Assembly: GCA_031272705.1 (NCBI GenBank)
Contig: JAISTG010000110.1
Span: 1 to 44,160 of the forward strand
Length of the DNA: 44,160 nt
Direction of reading: 5' to 3'
DNA from: Bacteroidales bacterium
GTDB taxonomy: Bacteria > Bacteroidota > Bacteroidia > Bacteroidales > P3
The translations under genes were made by a program, and so were the position numbers. The notes below the pieces were generated by a model that worked only from the letters and a program-made list of their open reading frames with translations, did no database searches and was not told the origin of the DNA. Position 1 is the stretch's first letter, and each line of letters opens with the position of its first letter. Of the stretch, positions 9,777-19,038 are shown piece after piece.

Positions 9777-10145
9777 TTACAACACTTCCGGTGCTAAAGA
9801 GACTATTTTCATAAACTGCTTCTCACGCAATTCTCTTGCTACTGGTCCAAAAATACGAGTTCCTTTCAATTCATCGTTTGCTGTTAATAAGACACAAGCA
9901 TTATCATCAAAACGAATGTAAGAACCATCCTGCCTGCGAATCTCTTTCTTTGTTCTAACAATAACCGCTTTTGACACAGAACCTTTTTTTACACTTCCAG
10001 ACGATATAACGTCTTTAACAGAGACAATTATTTTATCTCCAACAGAAGCATATCTTCTTTTTGTTCCCCCAAGCACTCTAATACAAAGAACATTCTTTGC
10101 ACCACTATTATCTGCAACAATTAATCTTGTTTCTTGCTGTACCAT
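9777..10145 (-). CDS. rplN: 50S ribosomal protein L14 (uL14)
   Basis: Intersubunit-face protein forming bridges to 16S rRNA. The start [20 protein letters not shown] and the stretch [20 protein letters not shown] at the end are nearly invariant in the family. The length of 122 residues is exactly standard. It starts one base after the rpsQ stop, so translational coupling is likely. Confidence 0.98.
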   Translation of the reverse strand: MVQQETRLIVADNSGAKNVLCIRVLGGTKRRYASVGDKIIVSVKDVISSGSVKKGSVSKAVIVRTKKEIRRQDGSYIRFDDNACVLLTANDELKGTRIFGPVARELREKQFMKIVSLAPEVL

Positions 10146-10146
10146 T

Positions 10147-10401
10147 TTATTTAGCTCTTTCTATTATTTCAACTAATCTCCAACATTTATTTTTACTCAA
10201 CGGTCTAGTCTCCATTATACGTACAGTATCACCCATTGCTGCCTCCTCTTTTTCATCATGAGTCATAAATTTGGTACTTTTTTTTACAAACTTACCATAT
10301 TTAGGATGTTTGACTTTCCTTTCAACTAACACATTAATAGTTTTGTCCATCTTATCACTAATGACAATACCTATTCTTTCTTTTCTTAGATTTCTTTCCA
10401 T
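10147..10401 (-). CDS. rpsQ: 30S ribosomal protein S17 (uS17)
   Basis: OB-fold protein binding the 5' domain of 16S rRNA. Signature residues are [18 protein letters not shown] and the later [20 protein letters not shown]. Length 84 is normal. It lies between rpmC (10-nt gap) and rplN (1-nt gap), the standard S10/spc junction. Confidence 0.98.
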   Translation of the reverse strand: MERNLRKERIGIVISDKMDKTINVLVERKVKHPKYGKFVKKSTKFMTHDEKEEAAMGDTVRIMETRPLSKNKCWRLVEIIERAK

Positions 10402-10411
10402 TAGTTATAAA

Positions 10412-10615
10412 TTATTTAACTTCGTTATTCAATTGACGAAATCTTATTTCTGTATTAATTCTTGCTATATCTTTGCGAGTATTTTTTAATACATTGGTAT
10501 TTTCCAATGGAGATACAGCATTATTAATTTTCAATTTTACTAAACGCATAGATTCTGTTTCTAATTTGTCCTTCAATTCTGTAATAGACAATTCTTTTAA
10601 TTCTTTGCTTTTCAT
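10412..10615 (-). CDS. rpmC: 50S ribosomal protein L29 (uL29)
   Basis: A 67-residue two-helix protein at the tunnel exit where trigger factor and SRP dock. It starts MKSKELKELSITELKDKLE and carries NTRKDIARINTEIRFRQ, the conserved C-terminal helix. The start lies one base after the rplP stop. Confidence 0.95.
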   Translation of the reverse strand: MKSKELKELSITELKDKLETESMRLVKLKINNAVSPLENTNVLKNTRKDIARINTEIRFRQLNNEVK

Positions 10616-10616
10616 A

Positions 10617-11042
10617 TTATACTTCTTCTATATAATCACGTCTAATCACAAACTTTGTTATTACAGGCAATTTTTGAGCGGCTAACCTCATTGCCTCTTT
10701 TGCAACTTCCATAGGTACTCCATCTGCTTCAAACAACATCGTTCCAGGCATAACTCTTGCAACAAAGTATTCTGGTGCCCCCTTACCTTTACCCATACGA
10801 ACTTCATTAGGTTTCTTAGTAATTGGTTTATCGGGAAATATACGTATCCATATTTGTCCTTCTCGCTTCATATAACGAGTAACCGCTTGACGAGCAGCTT
10901 CTATTTGCCGACCTGTTATAAAACTTGTATCTAATGATTTTATACCAAAACTACCAAATGCAAGGTCATATCCTCTGTGAGCAATACCTTTGATTTTACC
11001 TTTTTGCTGTTTTCTATATTTTGTCTTTTTAGGTTGTAACAT
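10617..11042 (-). CDS. rplP: 50S ribosomal protein L16 (uL16)
   Basis: Large-subunit protein near the A-site tRNA elbow. It begins [16 protein letters not shown] and contains [20 protein letters not shown] and the [16 protein letters not shown] segment, both diagnostic. The Arg of MGKGKG is a known hydroxylation region in some bacteria; no such modification can be judged here. Length 141 is typical. Confidence 0.98.
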   Translation of the reverse strand: MLQPKKTKYRKQQKGKIKGIAHRGYDLAFGSFGIKSLDTSFITGRQIEAARQAVTRYMKREGQIWIRIFPDKPITKKPNEVRMGKGKGAPEYFVARVMPGTMLFEADGVPMEVAKEAMRLAAQKLPVITKFVIRRDYIEEV

Positions 11043-11060
11043 ATTATCAATTTTTGATTA

Positions 11061-11780
11061 TCAATCTTTCTTTCTTTTTAGCCGAGGAGCTGCAAAACGA
11101 GGCATTTTCCCCTCTTTTGAATTTCCACCAATAGCCGTAGAAACTATTTCTCTCTTATCATATACTAAACCTTTACATATCCAAACCTTTATGCCGATTC
11201 TTCCATAAGTTGTATGTGCTTCTTCTCTAGCATAATCTATATCTGCTCGTAAAGTATGTAATGGCGTTCTTCCTTCTTTATAATGTTCTGTTCTCGCCAT
11301 TTCAGCACCACCAATACGACCAGATATTGATATTTTAATACCTTCTGCACCAGACCTCATTGTGGCAGTAATAGCAGTTTTGATTGCCCTTCTGTAAGAA
11401 ATTCTTCCTTCTATTTGCCTTGCAACAGAAGATGCAACTAAAATAGCATCTAATTCAGGACGTCTAATTTCAAATATGTTTATTTGAACATCTTTATCGG
11501 TAAGTTTTTTCAATTCCTCTTTTAATTTATCAACTTCTTGCCCTCCTTTACCTATAATCAGACCCGGCTTGGCAGTGTTAATAGTAACAGTAACAAATTT
11601 AAGCGTTCTTTCAATATATATACTTGATATACCAGACTTTACTAAACGAGCATTTATATACTTTCTAATTTTATCATCTTCAACTAATTTGTCCCCAAAA
11701 TTTTTCCCTCCATACCAATTAGAATCCCAGCCTCTAATGATACCTAATCTATTACCTATTGGATTTGTCTTTTGTCCCAT
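11061..11780 (-). CDS. rpsC: 30S ribosomal protein S3 (uS3)
   Basis: Forms the mRNA entry pore with S4 and S5. The KH domain (about 39-110) has its GLIIGKGG loop at residues 73-80. The C-terminal domain includes [20 protein letters not shown] and [20 protein letters not shown]. The 239 residues include a short basic tail. It follows rplV after a 29-nt gap. Confidence 0.98.
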   Translation of the reverse strand: MGQKTNPIGNRLGIIRGWDSNWYGGKNFGDKLVEDDKIRKYINARLVKSGISSIYIERTLKFVTVTINTAKPGLIIGKGGQEVDKLKEELKKLTDKDVQINIFEIRRPELDAILVASSVARQIEGRISYRRAIKTAITATMRSGAEGIKISISGRIGGAEMARTEHYKEGRTPLHTLRADIDYAREEAHTTYGRIGIKVWICKGLVYDKREIVSTAIGGNSKEGKMPRFAAPRLKRKKD

Positions 11781-11809
11781 CTATATATCTATTTTTTAAT
11801 TTATGTTTT

Positions 11810-12223
11810 CTAATTAGATTGCATGTTTTCTGTTCTACTATCTAAAATGAGAGTAACATGATTAGATCTCTTTTTGATTCTATAACCTCTACCTTGAGGT
11901 GCTGTACGCATTCTTTTCATTTGACGTCCACCATCAACAAAAATACTTTTTACATAAAGGTTACTTTCTTCCAATCTTTTGCCATCATGTTTAGATTGCC
12001 AATTTGCAACAGCCGAAAGCAATAATTTACGAAATTTTAATGCCGATTCCTTTTGGCTATGCTGCAAAATAGCTAATGCTTTATCCACGTCTACACCTCT
12101 TATAGCATCAGCAATCAATCTTGCCTTTCTTGGAGAAGAAGGATTATTTACCAATTTAGCCATACAAAGATGCTTCTTTTCTTCCTTACGTGCCTCTGCT
12201 ACTATATGTTTTCTTGAACCCAT
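11810..12223 (-). CDS. rplV: 50S ribosomal protein L22 (uL22)
   Basis: Its long beta-hairpin lines the peptide tunnel constriction. The body signature SSPRKARLIADAIRGVDVDK and the hairpin region GGRQMKRMRTAPQGRGYRIK are clear. No insertion or deletion is visible in the hairpin, where macrolide-resistance changes arise in other bacteria. It has a Bacteroidota-style N-terminal extension (MGSRKHIVAEARKEEKKHL) and a total of 137 residues. Confidence 0.97.
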   Translation of the reverse strand: MGSRKHIVAEARKEEKKHLCMAKLVNNPSSPRKARLIADAIRGVDVDKALAILQHSQKESALKFRKLLLSAVANWQSKHDGKRLEESNLYVKSIFVDGGRQMKRMRTAPQGRGYRIKKRSNHVTLILDSRTENMQSN

Positions 12224-12236
12224 CTATTTAACTATT

Positions 12237-12515
12237 TTATTTTTTACCTTTATCTTTTTGTCCTGCATGACCGCGAAATATTCTAGTTGGAGCAAATTCG
12301 CCCAATTTGTGTCCAACCATATTCTCAGTTACATATACAGGTATAAATTTATTTCCATTATGAACAGCTATTGTCAAGCCTACAAAATCAGGAGAAATCA
12401 TAGAAGCCCTAGACCAAGTCTTTATTGTATTTGTTTTGTTTTGTGCCTGAGCAACTAAAACTTTCTTTTCTAACTTATAATGAATATAAGGTCCTTTTTT
12501 TAATGAACGACTCAT
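12237..12515 (-). CDS. rpsS: 30S ribosomal protein S19 (uS19)
   Basis: Head protein that pairs with S13. It starts [19 protein letters not shown] and carries the conserved [20 protein letters not shown] and [12 protein letters not shown]. At 92 residues it is of normal length, ending in a Lys-rich tail. It starts 9 nt after the rplB stop. Confidence 0.98.
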   Translation of the reverse strand: MSRSLKKGPYIHYKLEKKVLVAQAQNKTNTIKTWSRASMISPDFVGLTIAVHNGNKFIPVYVTENMVGHKLGEFAPTRIFRGHAGQKDKGKK

Positions 12516-12524
12516 CTCTTAAAT

Positions 12525-13349
12525 TTATTTCTTACGTCTTTCTACAATATATTTATCTGAATGCTTATTTGGTATTCTTGTCTTATAACCCTTAGCAGGC
12601 ATACCTTTTCTAGAACGCGGATGTCCTCCCGTTGCACGACCTTCTCCACCTCCCATTGGGTGATCAACAGGATTCATAACAACACCTCTTGTACGAGGTC
12701 GTCTTCCTAACCAGCGAGAACGTCCTGCTTTGCCTGAAATTTCAAGATTATGTTCTATATTTGAAACCATACCCACTGTTGCTCTACAAGATTGCAATAT
12801 CATACGTGTTTCACCAGAAGGCATCTTAACTATAGCATATTTCCCATCTCTAGACATCAATTGTGCGTAAGAACCTGCACTTCTAACAAGTTTAGCCCCC
12901 TGTCCCGGATTCAATTCCAAATTATGAATAATTGTACCAAAAGGAATTTCGCTTAAAAACAATGTATTTCCTATTTCAGGAGCAACCCCTATGCCAGATA
13001 CAATTTTTTGCCCAACTTTCAATCCATGAGGAGCAAGAATATATCTTTTTTCTCCATCTAAATAAAACACTAATGCTATGCGAGCAGTTCTGTTAGGGTC
13101 ATATTCTATAGTTTTTACAACGGCAGGAACATTATCTTTGTCCCTACAAAAATCTATTAAACGATACATTTTCTTATGACCACCTCCAATATATCGCATT
13201 GTCATCTTACCCTGATTATTTCTTCCTCCTGATTTTTTCACGCCATAAATCAAACTCTTTTCAGGTCTTATCTCCGTGATTTCTTCAAAAGTACTTGCAA
13301 CTTTAAATCGTTGCCCCGGTGTTGTCGGTTTTAATTTTTTTAAAGCCAT
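12525..13349 (-). CDS. rplB: 50S ribosomal protein L2 (uL2)
   Basis: Needed for subunit joining and peptidyl transfer. Two RNA-binding folds span about 40-200. The invariant C-terminal loop [20 protein letters not shown] carries the histidine long linked to peptidyl-transferase activity. Length 274 matches the family. It sits 9 nt after rplW in the S10 block. Confidence 0.98.
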   Translation of the reverse strand: MALKKLKPTTPGQRFKVASTFEEITEIRPEKSLIYGVKKSGGRNNQGKMTMRYIGGGHKKMYRLIDFCRDKDNVPAVVKTIEYDPNRTARIALVFYLDGEKRYILAPHGLKVGQKIVSGIGVAPEIGNTLFLSEIPFGTIIHNLELNPGQGAKLVRSAGSYAQLMSRDGKYAIVKMPSGETRMILQSCRATVGMVSNIEHNLEISGKAGRSRWLGRRPRTRGVVMNPVDHPMGGGEGRATGGHPRSRKGMPAKGYKTRIPNKHSDKYIVERRKK

Positions 13350-13358
13350 CTCTTTACA

Positions 13359-13652
13359 TTAAATATTGCTAAAAAAATCTATTGTATCACCTTTGGCTAA
13401 TGTTATAATAGCCTTTTTGAAAGCATTAGTCTTACCTTGCACAAATCCTGATTTAGTATATCTTGATTTATTTTTCCCATCATAGTTTAAAGTATTCACC
13501 TGTTCAACTTTAACTCCATAAAGTAATTCTACTTCTTTCTTTATTTCTATTTTATTTGCACGCTTATCAACTACAAATCCAAAACGATTTGAAAACTTTT
13601 CTGTCGTTTTAGTCATTTTCTCTGTAATAATCGGCTTTACGATGATATTCAT
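13359..13652 (-). CDS. rplW: 50S ribosomal protein L23 (uL23)
   Basis: Tunnel-exit protein that docks trigger factor and SRP. The N-terminal IVKPIITEKMTKTTEKFSNR and the middle KKEVELLYGVKVEQVNTLNY are typical. The 97 residues match the shorter Bacteroidota form. Gap to rplD is 29 nt. Confidence 0.97.
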   Translation of the reverse strand: MNIIVKPIITEKMTKTTEKFSNRFGFVVDKRANKIEIKKEVELLYGVKVEQVNTLNYDGKNKSRYTKSGFVQGKTNAFKKAIITLAKGDTIDFFSNI

Positions 13653-13681
13653 TTTTTTATTTTATTTTTTTATTATCAATA

Positions 13682-14317
13682 CTATGAATTAGCCAATAAT
13701 TTTTCTAATTCCTTAACTGCAGTCTCTGTTATAACTAACTTGTTTGCATTCAAAACATCATAAGTATTTACTGTTTCCACATCACTAACACTTACTGTTC
13801 TTAAATTACGAGCAGACAAAATTACAAAATTTTCCTTGTCATTATTCATAATAAATAAAGATTTTTTGTCTGTTATATTCAAGTTGGTTAAAACATTAAT
13901 CATATTTTTTGTTTTAGGCATATCAAAGCTAAAATCCTCAACTATCATAACATTATCTTCTCTTGCTTTATAAGAAATAGCTGAAAGCCGAGCCAATCGC
14001 TTAACTTTCTTATTCAGTTTGAAATGATAATCTCTCGGTCTTGGTCCGAACGCTCTACCTCCACCAACAATTGTAGGACTGTTTATATCACCAGATCTTG
14101 CTCCTCCCGTACCTTTTTGTCTTTTTAGTTTACGTGTAGAGCCAGATACTTCTGAACGCTCTTTTGATTTATGAGTTCCCTGTCTCTGATTTGCAAGATA
14201 TTGCTTAACATCCAACCAAATAACATGATCATTAGGTTCTGTCGTAAACAAAGCATCATTAACCGTGATAGTTTTTGTGCTGTCCGCACCATTTACATTA
14301 TAAACTTTTAACTCCAT
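13682..14317 (-). CDS. rplD: 50S ribosomal protein L4 (uL4)
   Basis: Its extended loop lines the exit tunnel with L22. The loop signature [20 protein letters not shown] is followed by [20 protein letters not shown]. The length of 211 is normal. It overlaps the end of rplC by 10 nt, which suggests coupled translation. In E. coli L4 controls its operon by acting on the mRNA leader; that activity cannot be inferred here. Confidence 0.98.
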   Translation of the reverse strand: MELKVYNVNGADSTKTITVNDALFTTEPNDHVIWLDVKQYLANQRQGTHKSKERSEVSGSTRKLKRQKGTGGARSGDINSPTIVGGGRAFGPRPRDYHFKLNKKVKRLARLSAISYKAREDNVMIVEDFSFDMPKTKNMINVLTNLNITDKKSLFIMNNDKENFVILSARNLRTVSVSDVETVNTYDVLNANKLVITETAVKELEKLLANS

Positions 14318-14937
14318 CTCTCTAATTTTAATATGCTCCCTTTTGCTCCGGGAACTGAACCTTTAACTAAAACTAAATTTTTCTCTTCAAGTATTTTTAA
14401 TATCTGAAGATTTTGCACTTTAACTCTATTACCTCCCATACGACCAGCCATACGCAATCCCTTAAATAATCTTGAAGGATAAGAAGACGCTCCAACAGAA
14501 CCTGGAGCTCTTAATCTATCATGTTGACCATGTGTTTTATCTCCAACACCACTGAAGCCATGACGCTTAACAACACCTTGAAAACCTTTACCTTTTGATA
14601 TGCCTACAACATCAACATACTCTCCTTCAGTAAATACTTTACAAGTCAAAACTTCTCCATAATTTTTTCTCTCACCTTCTTCAAAACGAGAAAATTCCAT
14701 AACATACCGTTTGGGAGCAGTATTTGCTTTTTCAAAATGCCCCTTCAGAGATTTAGTGCATTGCTTCTCCTTCTTATCTTCAAATGCTAACTGTATAGCA
14801 CTGTATCCATCTTTTTCAGGAGTCTTTACTTGTGTTACAACACAAGGACCAGCTTCAATAACCGTGCATGGTTGTTGTTTCCCAGAGGCATCATAGATGC
14901 TAGTCATACCTATTTTCTTTCCTAATAATCCTGACAT
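14308..14937 (-). CDS. rplC: 50S ribosomal protein L3 (uL3)
   Basis: Early-assembly protein reaching toward the peptidyl-transferase centre. Signatures are [18 protein letters not shown] at the start and [13 protein letters not shown] with [20 protein letters not shown] in the extended loop. Length 209. The ATG is preceded by an 81-nt gap after rpsJ that holds a small hairpin (TTCAGC/GCTGAA stem near 14960-14990). Confidence 0.98.
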   Translation of the reverse strand: MSGLLGKKIGMTSIYDASGKQQPCTVIEAGPCVVTQVKTPEKDGYSAIQLAFEDKKEKQCTKSLKGHFEKANTAPKRYVMEFSRFEEGERKNYGEVLTCKVFTEGEYVDVVGISKGKGFQGVVKRHGFSGVGDKTHGQHDRLRAPGSVGASSYPSRLFKGLRMAGRMGGNRVKVQNLQILKILEEKNLVLVKGSVPGAKGSILKLERWS

Positions 14938-15018
14938 TTTATTTTTTACTTTTATTCTTTCAGCATATTTTAAAATAGCGGCTGAATCTTTTATATTTTT
15001 ACTTTATTAAGTTTATTA

Positions 15019-15324
15019 TTACACCTTTATTTCAACTTCAACTCCACTTGGCAATTCCAATTTCATAAGAGCATCTATTGTCTTTGAAGAATTACTGTAA
15101 ATATCTAGTAATCTTTTATAAGAACTCCACTCAAACTGTTCTCTTGATTTTTTATTTACAAACGTTGAACGATTAACTGTAAAAATTTTCTTACGAGTTG
15201 GCAATGGAATAGGACCATTAACCGTAGCACCTGCAAGTTTAACAGTTTTCACAATCTTTTCAGCGGATTTATCCACCAGATTATGGTCATACGACTTCAA
15301 TTTTATTCTTATTCTTTGTTCCAC
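15019..15324 (-). CDS. rpsJ: 30S ribosomal protein S10 (uS10, NusE)
   Basis: Small-subunit head protein that also acts as NusE in antitermination complexes. The start [20 protein letters not shown] and the [20 protein letters not shown] loop are diagnostic. Length 101 is standard. It follows fusA directly (30-nt gap); tuf, which stands here in many phyla, is missing, as is usual in Bacteroidota. Confidence 0.98.
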   Translation of the reverse strand: MEQRIRIKLKSYDHNLVDKSAEKIVKTVKLAGATVNGPIPLPTRKKIFTVNRSTFVNKKSREQFEWSSYKRLLDIYSNSSKTIDALMKLELPSGVEVEIKV

Positions 15325-15354
15325 AACTTATACTATATTTATGTTATGTTATTT

Positions 15355-17433
15355 TTATTTCTTTAATACTGCTTCCGTTACATCTCTTGGAGCTTCTGCA
15401 TAATGGGAAAACTCCATAGTTGAATTTGCTCTTCCTGATGTGATAGTTCTTAATGAAGTAACATATCCAAACATTTGAGCCAATGGAACTTTTGCTCTAA
15501 CCGCCTGAATTCCAATTTTTGCTGTTATGCTTTCCAAAAGAGCACGCCTACGATTTAAATCCCCCGTAACATCTCCTAAATACGCATCCGGCGTTGTTAC
15601 TTCCACTAACATGATTGGTTCTAACAAGATAGGTTTTGCTTTACTTGCAGCCTCCTTAAAAGCAATTTTTGCACACAATTCAAATGACAAAGCATCCGAA
15701 TCTACAGGATGATATGAGCCATCTTTCAATACGACTTTCATACTTTCCAATGGAAAGCCTGCAAGAACACCATTTTGCATTGCCTGTTTGAACCCTTTTT
15801 CTATTGAAGGAATAAATTCTTTTGGAATATTTCCTCCTTTTACTTCATTAACAAATTGTAACCCTTTTACTCCTTCATCAGCAGGCGAAAGCGTGAATAT
15901 AATATCTGCAAACTTTCCTCTACCACCTGTCTGCTTTTTATACACTTCCCTATGGTCACAAAATGCAGTAATTGCTTCTTTATATGCAACTTGTGGTGCT
16001 CCCTGATTACATTCAACATTAAATTCTCTACGCATTCTATCCATTATAATATCAAGATGTAATTCTCCCATACCTTTCATAATGGTCTGTCCTGAATTTT
16101 CATCTGTTGAAACTTGTAATGTCGGATCTTCTTCTGACAATTTAGTTAATGCATTATTGAATTTATCCAAATCTGCCTGCTTCGTAGGCTCTATTGCTAT
16201 CGAAATAACAGGTTCTGGAAAAGACATTGATTCCAACACAATGGGATAATTTTCATCACAAAGTGTATTGCCTGTCTTTATTTCCTTAAATCCGACTGCT
16301 GCTCCAATATCACCTGCTTCTATTCTATCCAAAGGATTTTGTTTGTTGGCGTGCATTTGCATTATACGGGAAATACGTTCTTTCTTTCCTGTCGTAGAAT
16401 TAAATACATAAGAACCCGAATCTAACGCTCCCGAATAAACTCGAAAAAAACATATACGACCAACATAAGGATCTGTTGCTATCTTGAAAGCCAATGCTGA
16501 AAATGGTGCTTTAACATCAACCTTTCTACTTACTTTTTCATCTGTTTTTGGATTTGTTCCTTCTATTTCAGGGACATCAACAGGGGAAGGCAAAAAAGCA
16601 CAAACTGCATCAATCAAATTTTGTACTCCTTTATTCTTAAAAGAAGAACCGCATAAGACAGGAGTAATTCTCATTTCACAAGTTGCCTTACGAATTTGAT
16701 AAATCATTTCGTCTTCCGTAATGCTGTTTTCATCATCCATATAACGCATAAGCAATTCATCATCTTCTTCTGCTACTCCTTCTATCAACTGCTTACGATA
16801 TTTCGCTGTTATTTCCTTCAAATCATCTGGCATTGGTATTTCATACATTTTCATTCCATTTGACTCTTCGTCATACATCAATGCCTTATTACTAATTAAA
16901 TCAATAACACCTTTAAACATATCTTCCTGTCCTATTGGGATTTGCAATGGAATAGGATTTGCTCCAAGACGTTCTTTGATTTGTTTCAATACATTAAAAA
17001 AGTCTGCACCTGCCCTGTCCATTTTATTCACAAAGCCAATACGAGGCACATTATACTTATCTGCCTGACGCCATACTGTTTCACTTTGAGGCTCAACTCC
17101 ACCAACGGCACAGAACAAAGCAACCGCTCCATCAAGAACACGTAACGAACGCTCTACTTCAACTGTAAAATCAACGTGTCCCGGAGTGTCTATTATGTTT
17201 ATCTTAAATTGATTATCGTTATATTTCCAAAATACTGTCGTAGCGGCGGAAGTAATAGTTATCCCTCTTTCCTGCTCCTGAGCCATCCAATCCATTGTGG
17301 CAGCACCTTCATGCACTTCACCGATTTTGTAGTTCTTACCCGTATAGTACAAAATACGCTCCGTAGTCGTAGTCTTACCTGCGTCTATGTGAGCCATAAT
17401 GCCTATATTCCGTGTAAAATGTAAATCCGACAT
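15355..17433 (-). CDS. fusA: Elongation factor G
   Basis: GTPase that drives translocation of tRNA and mRNA. G1 is AHIDAGKTT at residues 14-22, G2 lies in QERGITIT near 53-60, G3 is DTPGHVDF near 82, and G4 is NKMDRAGA near 136. The later domains include [14 protein letters not shown] and the C-terminal [16 protein letters not shown]. At 692 residues it is full length. Bacteroidota often encode a second, divergent EF-G elsewhere; the place in the str block marks this as the main housekeeping copy (inference). Confidence 0.98.
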   Translation of the reverse strand: MSDLHFTRNIGIMAHIDAGKTTTTERILYYTGKNYKIGEVHEGAATMDWMAQEQERGITITSAATTVFWKYNDNQFKINIIDTPGHVDFTVEVERSLRVLDGAVALFCAVGGVEPQSETVWRQADKYNVPRIGFVNKMDRAGADFFNVLKQIKERLGANPIPLQIPIGQEDMFKGVIDLISNKALMYDEESNGMKMYEIPMPDDLKEITAKYRKQLIEGVAEEDDELLMRYMDDENSITEDEMIYQIRKATCEMRITPVLCGSSFKNKGVQNLIDAVCAFLPSPVDVPEIEGTNPKTDEKVSRKVDVKAPFSALAFKIATDPYVGRICFFRVYSGALDSGSYVFNSTTGKKERISRIMQMHANKQNPLDRIEAGDIGAAVGFKEIKTGNTLCDENYPIVLESMSFPEPVISIAIEPTKQADLDKFNNALTKLSEEDPTLQVSTDENSGQTIMKGMGELHLDIIMDRMRREFNVECNQGAPQVAYKEAITAFCDHREVYKKQTGGRGKFADIIFTLSPADEGVKGLQFVNEVKGGNIPKEFIPSIEKGFKQAMQNGVLAGFPLESMKVVLKDGSYHPVDSDALSFELCAKIAFKEAASKAKPILLEPIMLVEVTTPDAYLGDVTGDLNRRRALLESITAKIGIQAVRAKVPLAQMFGYVTSLRTITSGRANSTMEFSHYAEAPRDVTEAVLKK

Positions 17434-17460
17434 ATATTTTTCTATTTCCTTATTATTATA

Positions 17461-17928
17461 TTAAAATCTAAAATGAGAAAATGCTTTATTTGCTTCAGCC
17501 ATACGATGTATGTCTTCTTTTTTCTTAAAAGCTGCTCCTTCTTCTTTAAACGCCTGTAAAATCTCTCCAGCCAAACGAGAAGCCATTGTTTTTTCATTAC
17601 GTTTACGAGAAAAAAGAATAAGATTTTTCATACCCATAGATTGTTTGCGATTAGGACGTATTTCCATCGGTATCTGGAAAGTAGCACCTCCTATACGGCG
17701 AGAACGAACCTCCACATTAGGAGTAACATTCGCTAATGCCTTTTTCCAAACATCAAGTCCATTTTCCTCAGTTTTTTTAGACACAATGTCAATAGCCTCA
17801 TAAAATATATTGTATGCTATTGTTTTCTTTCCCTTTAACATTATATTATTAACGAATTTGGTAACCAAAGTATCGTTAAACTTAGGGTCTGGAAGAATTA
17901 TTCTTTTTTTAGGTTTTGCTTTTCTCAT
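17461..17928 (-). CDS. rpsG: 30S ribosomal protein S7 (uS7)
   Basis: Primary binder of the 16S 3' domain, at the E site. It starts [19 protein letters not shown] and carries the helical [18 protein letters not shown] and [19 protein letters not shown] signatures. The ending [15 protein letters not shown] is typical. The 155 residues are standard. A 27-nt gap precedes fusA. Confidence 0.98.
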   Translation of the reverse strand: MRKAKPKKRIILPDPKFNDTLVTKFVNNIMLKGKKTIAYNIFYEAIDIVSKKTEENGLDVWKKALANVTPNVEVRSRRIGGATFQIPMEIRPNRKQSMGMKNLILFSRKRNEKTMASRLAGEILQAFKEEGAAFKKKEDIHRMAEANKAFSHFRF

Positions 17929-17941
17929 CTTTCCTTAACTT

Positions 17942-18325
17942 TTATTTTTTAGCGGCTTTAGGTCTCTTTGCTCCGTATTTTGAACGTCTTTGCTTGCGAC
18001 CGTCAACACCAGCAGTATCCAACGCACCACGAATAATATGATAACGAACACCCGGCAAGTCCTTAACACGTCCTCCCCTTATCATAACAATAGAGTGTTC
18101 CTGCAAGTTATGACCTTCGCCCGGTATATACGCATTAACCTCTTTTTGATTGGTCAATTTAACACGAGCAACCTTTCTCATTGCAGAGTTAGGCTTCTTT
18201 GGTGTTGTAGTATAAACCCTCGTGCAAACACCTCTACGCTGCGGACAAGAATCCAATGCAGGGGATTTACTCTTGTATTCTAACTTTTGACGTCCCTTAC
18301 GGACTAACTGTTGAATTGTTGGCAT
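17942..18325 (-). CDS. rpsL: 30S ribosomal protein S12 (uS12)
   Basis: Decoding-centre protein and first annotated gene of the superoperon. Conserved stretches are [20 protein letters not shown] and [20 protein letters not shown]. The Lys residues of TPKKPNSA and RVKDLPG, where streptomycin-resistance changes fall in other bacteria, are the unaltered ones. Length 127. The first promoter's expected start lies about 55 nt upstream. Confidence 0.98.
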   Translation of the reverse strand: MPTIQQLVRKGRQKLEYKSKSPALDSCPQRRGVCTRVYTTTPKKPNSAMRKVARVKLTNQKEVNAYIPGEGHNLQEHSIVMIRGGRVKDLPGVRYHIIRGALDTAGVDGRKQRRSKYGAKRPKAAKK

Positions 18326-18387
18326 ATCTTATTATTTACGCTTTTTATTCTATCTTTTACTTTATATTTTACCGAAAATTCGGGCTG

Positions 18388-18395
18388 CAAAAGTA
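18388..18395 (-). promoter_or_regulatory. Proximal promoter of the ribosomal superoperon
   Basis: On the minus strand the -7 box is TACTTTTG, followed by CAGCCCGAATTTT. A TTG (in GTATTG) lies 19 nt upstream, fitting the Bacteroidota -33/-7 layout. Expected transcription start is near 18381, about 55 nt before the rpsL ATG. The 45 bp at 18379-18423 are nearly repeated at 18607-18653. Confidence 0.8.
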
Positions 18396-18475
18396 CAACT
18401 TTTTTTTCAATTAACAATACTTTATTCAAAAAAAATTTCACTTTAACAATTAAAAACCAAATATACTTTGATTTT

Positions 18476-18604
18476 TTATTTCAAAAAACACTTACATTCC
18501 TTCACTACAGCCAATAGTTCTTGGAAATAAATCTCGGTAGTATGCAACCCTCGTTTCTCGCAGTAAGTTGAAAAACTTTTAATCTCTACACAAGACATCC
18601 GCAT
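18476..18604 (-). CDS. Possible 42-residue small ORF in the rpsL leader
   Basis: ATG at 18604 reads 42 codons to TAA at 18476-18478. The product begins MRMSCVEIKSFSTYCEKRG and ends VVKECKCFLK. It has four cysteines (C5, C15, C37, C39), no signal peptide and no recognised domain. The ATG lies only about 12 nt after the distal -7 box, so a transcript from there would be nearly leaderless. The ORF ends about 80 nt before the proximal -7 box. It could encode a leader peptide or a small protein, or be a chance frame. No homologue is recognised. Confidence 0.3.
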   Translation of the reverse strand: MRMSCVEIKSFSTYCEKRGLHTTEIYFQELLAVVKECKCFLK

Positions 18605-18615
18605 TTTTCGGGTTG

Positions 18616-18623
18616 CAAAAGTA
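18616..18623 (-). promoter_or_regulatory. Distal promoter upstream of rpsL and the small ORF
   Basis: On the minus strand: -7 box TACTTTTG, then CAACCCGAAAAATG, with a TTG exactly 19 nt upstream (in GTAGTTG). It is a near copy of the proximal promoter 228 bp away, and would read through the small ORF and the proximal promoter into rpsL. Confidence 0.7.
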
Positions 18624-18653
18624 CAACTTTATTTTGAATTAACAACTACTTTT

Positions 18654-18834
18654 TCAATTATTTTTTCATTTTTCTTCACATTTCGCATTTTTTAAGACGA
18701 TATTTCAATACATAACAATATATATTTCAGATGCTTAATTATGTATCGGCAAACTGAAAAAAAAATTCACATTTGAAGCCTTATATCAACATTTTTAGGC
18801 AAAATTTCACCAATCATCGCCTTAAATTTTCTAA
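18654..18834. other. AT-rich intergenic stretch between rpsL and pckA promoters
   Basis: No gene, RNA or strong hairpin was recognised here. It is very AT-rich with several A and T runs, and leads into the 21-bp array. Confidence 0.4.
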
Positions 18835-18990
18835 AATCAAAGAATATTTTTTTCCCATTTCCATTCCATTTTCCGGAATCAAATAATAATTTTCTGAAAT
18901 CAAATTATAGAATTCTGTAATTTGATTATAGCGTGCCGGAATTTGATTATAGATTTCCGTAATCAAATTCTAATAAACTGTAATCAAGTT
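18835..18990. repeat. 21-bp-period array of AATCAAATT/AATTTGATT words before pckA
   Basis: Nine-base words start at 18877, 18898, 18919, 18940, 18961 and 18982, each exactly 21 bp from the last. In order they read AATCAAATA, AATCAAATT, AATTTGATT, AATTTGATT, AATCAAATT and AATCAAGTT, so the orientation changes. A weaker AATCAAAGA at 18835 is in the same register. Flanks tend to be CTGT or CCGT on the left and ATAG or CTAA on the right, leaving about 4 free bases between 17-bp units. The next 21-bp step, 19003, is the first base of the pckA -7 box. Confidence 0.9.
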
Positions 18991-19002
18991 GTAAAAAAAT
19001 GT

Positions 19003-19010
19003 TACCTTTG
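19003..19010 (+). promoter_or_regulatory. pckA promoter -7 box
   Basis: TACCTTTG followed by CAGCCCGAATTTTT, which matches the downstream bases of the proximal rpsL promoter. No convincing -33 TTG at 19-21 nt is visible; the place where it would be is occupied by the word array. The ATG is about 29 nt downstream. Confidence 0.7.
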
Positions 19011-19038
19011 CAGCCCGAATTTTTAATTGGTTATAATA

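Noticed and set aside
11979-12458. 159-codon plus-strand ORF opposite rplV and rpsS
   Set aside because: It lies fully antisense to two certain ribosomal genes and its composition is that of a shadow frame.
18500-18600. tRNA or structured RNA in the rpsL upstream region
   Set aside because: No cloverleaf, T-loop or strong conserved stem could be found; the open reading frame explains the non-AT-rich composition better.
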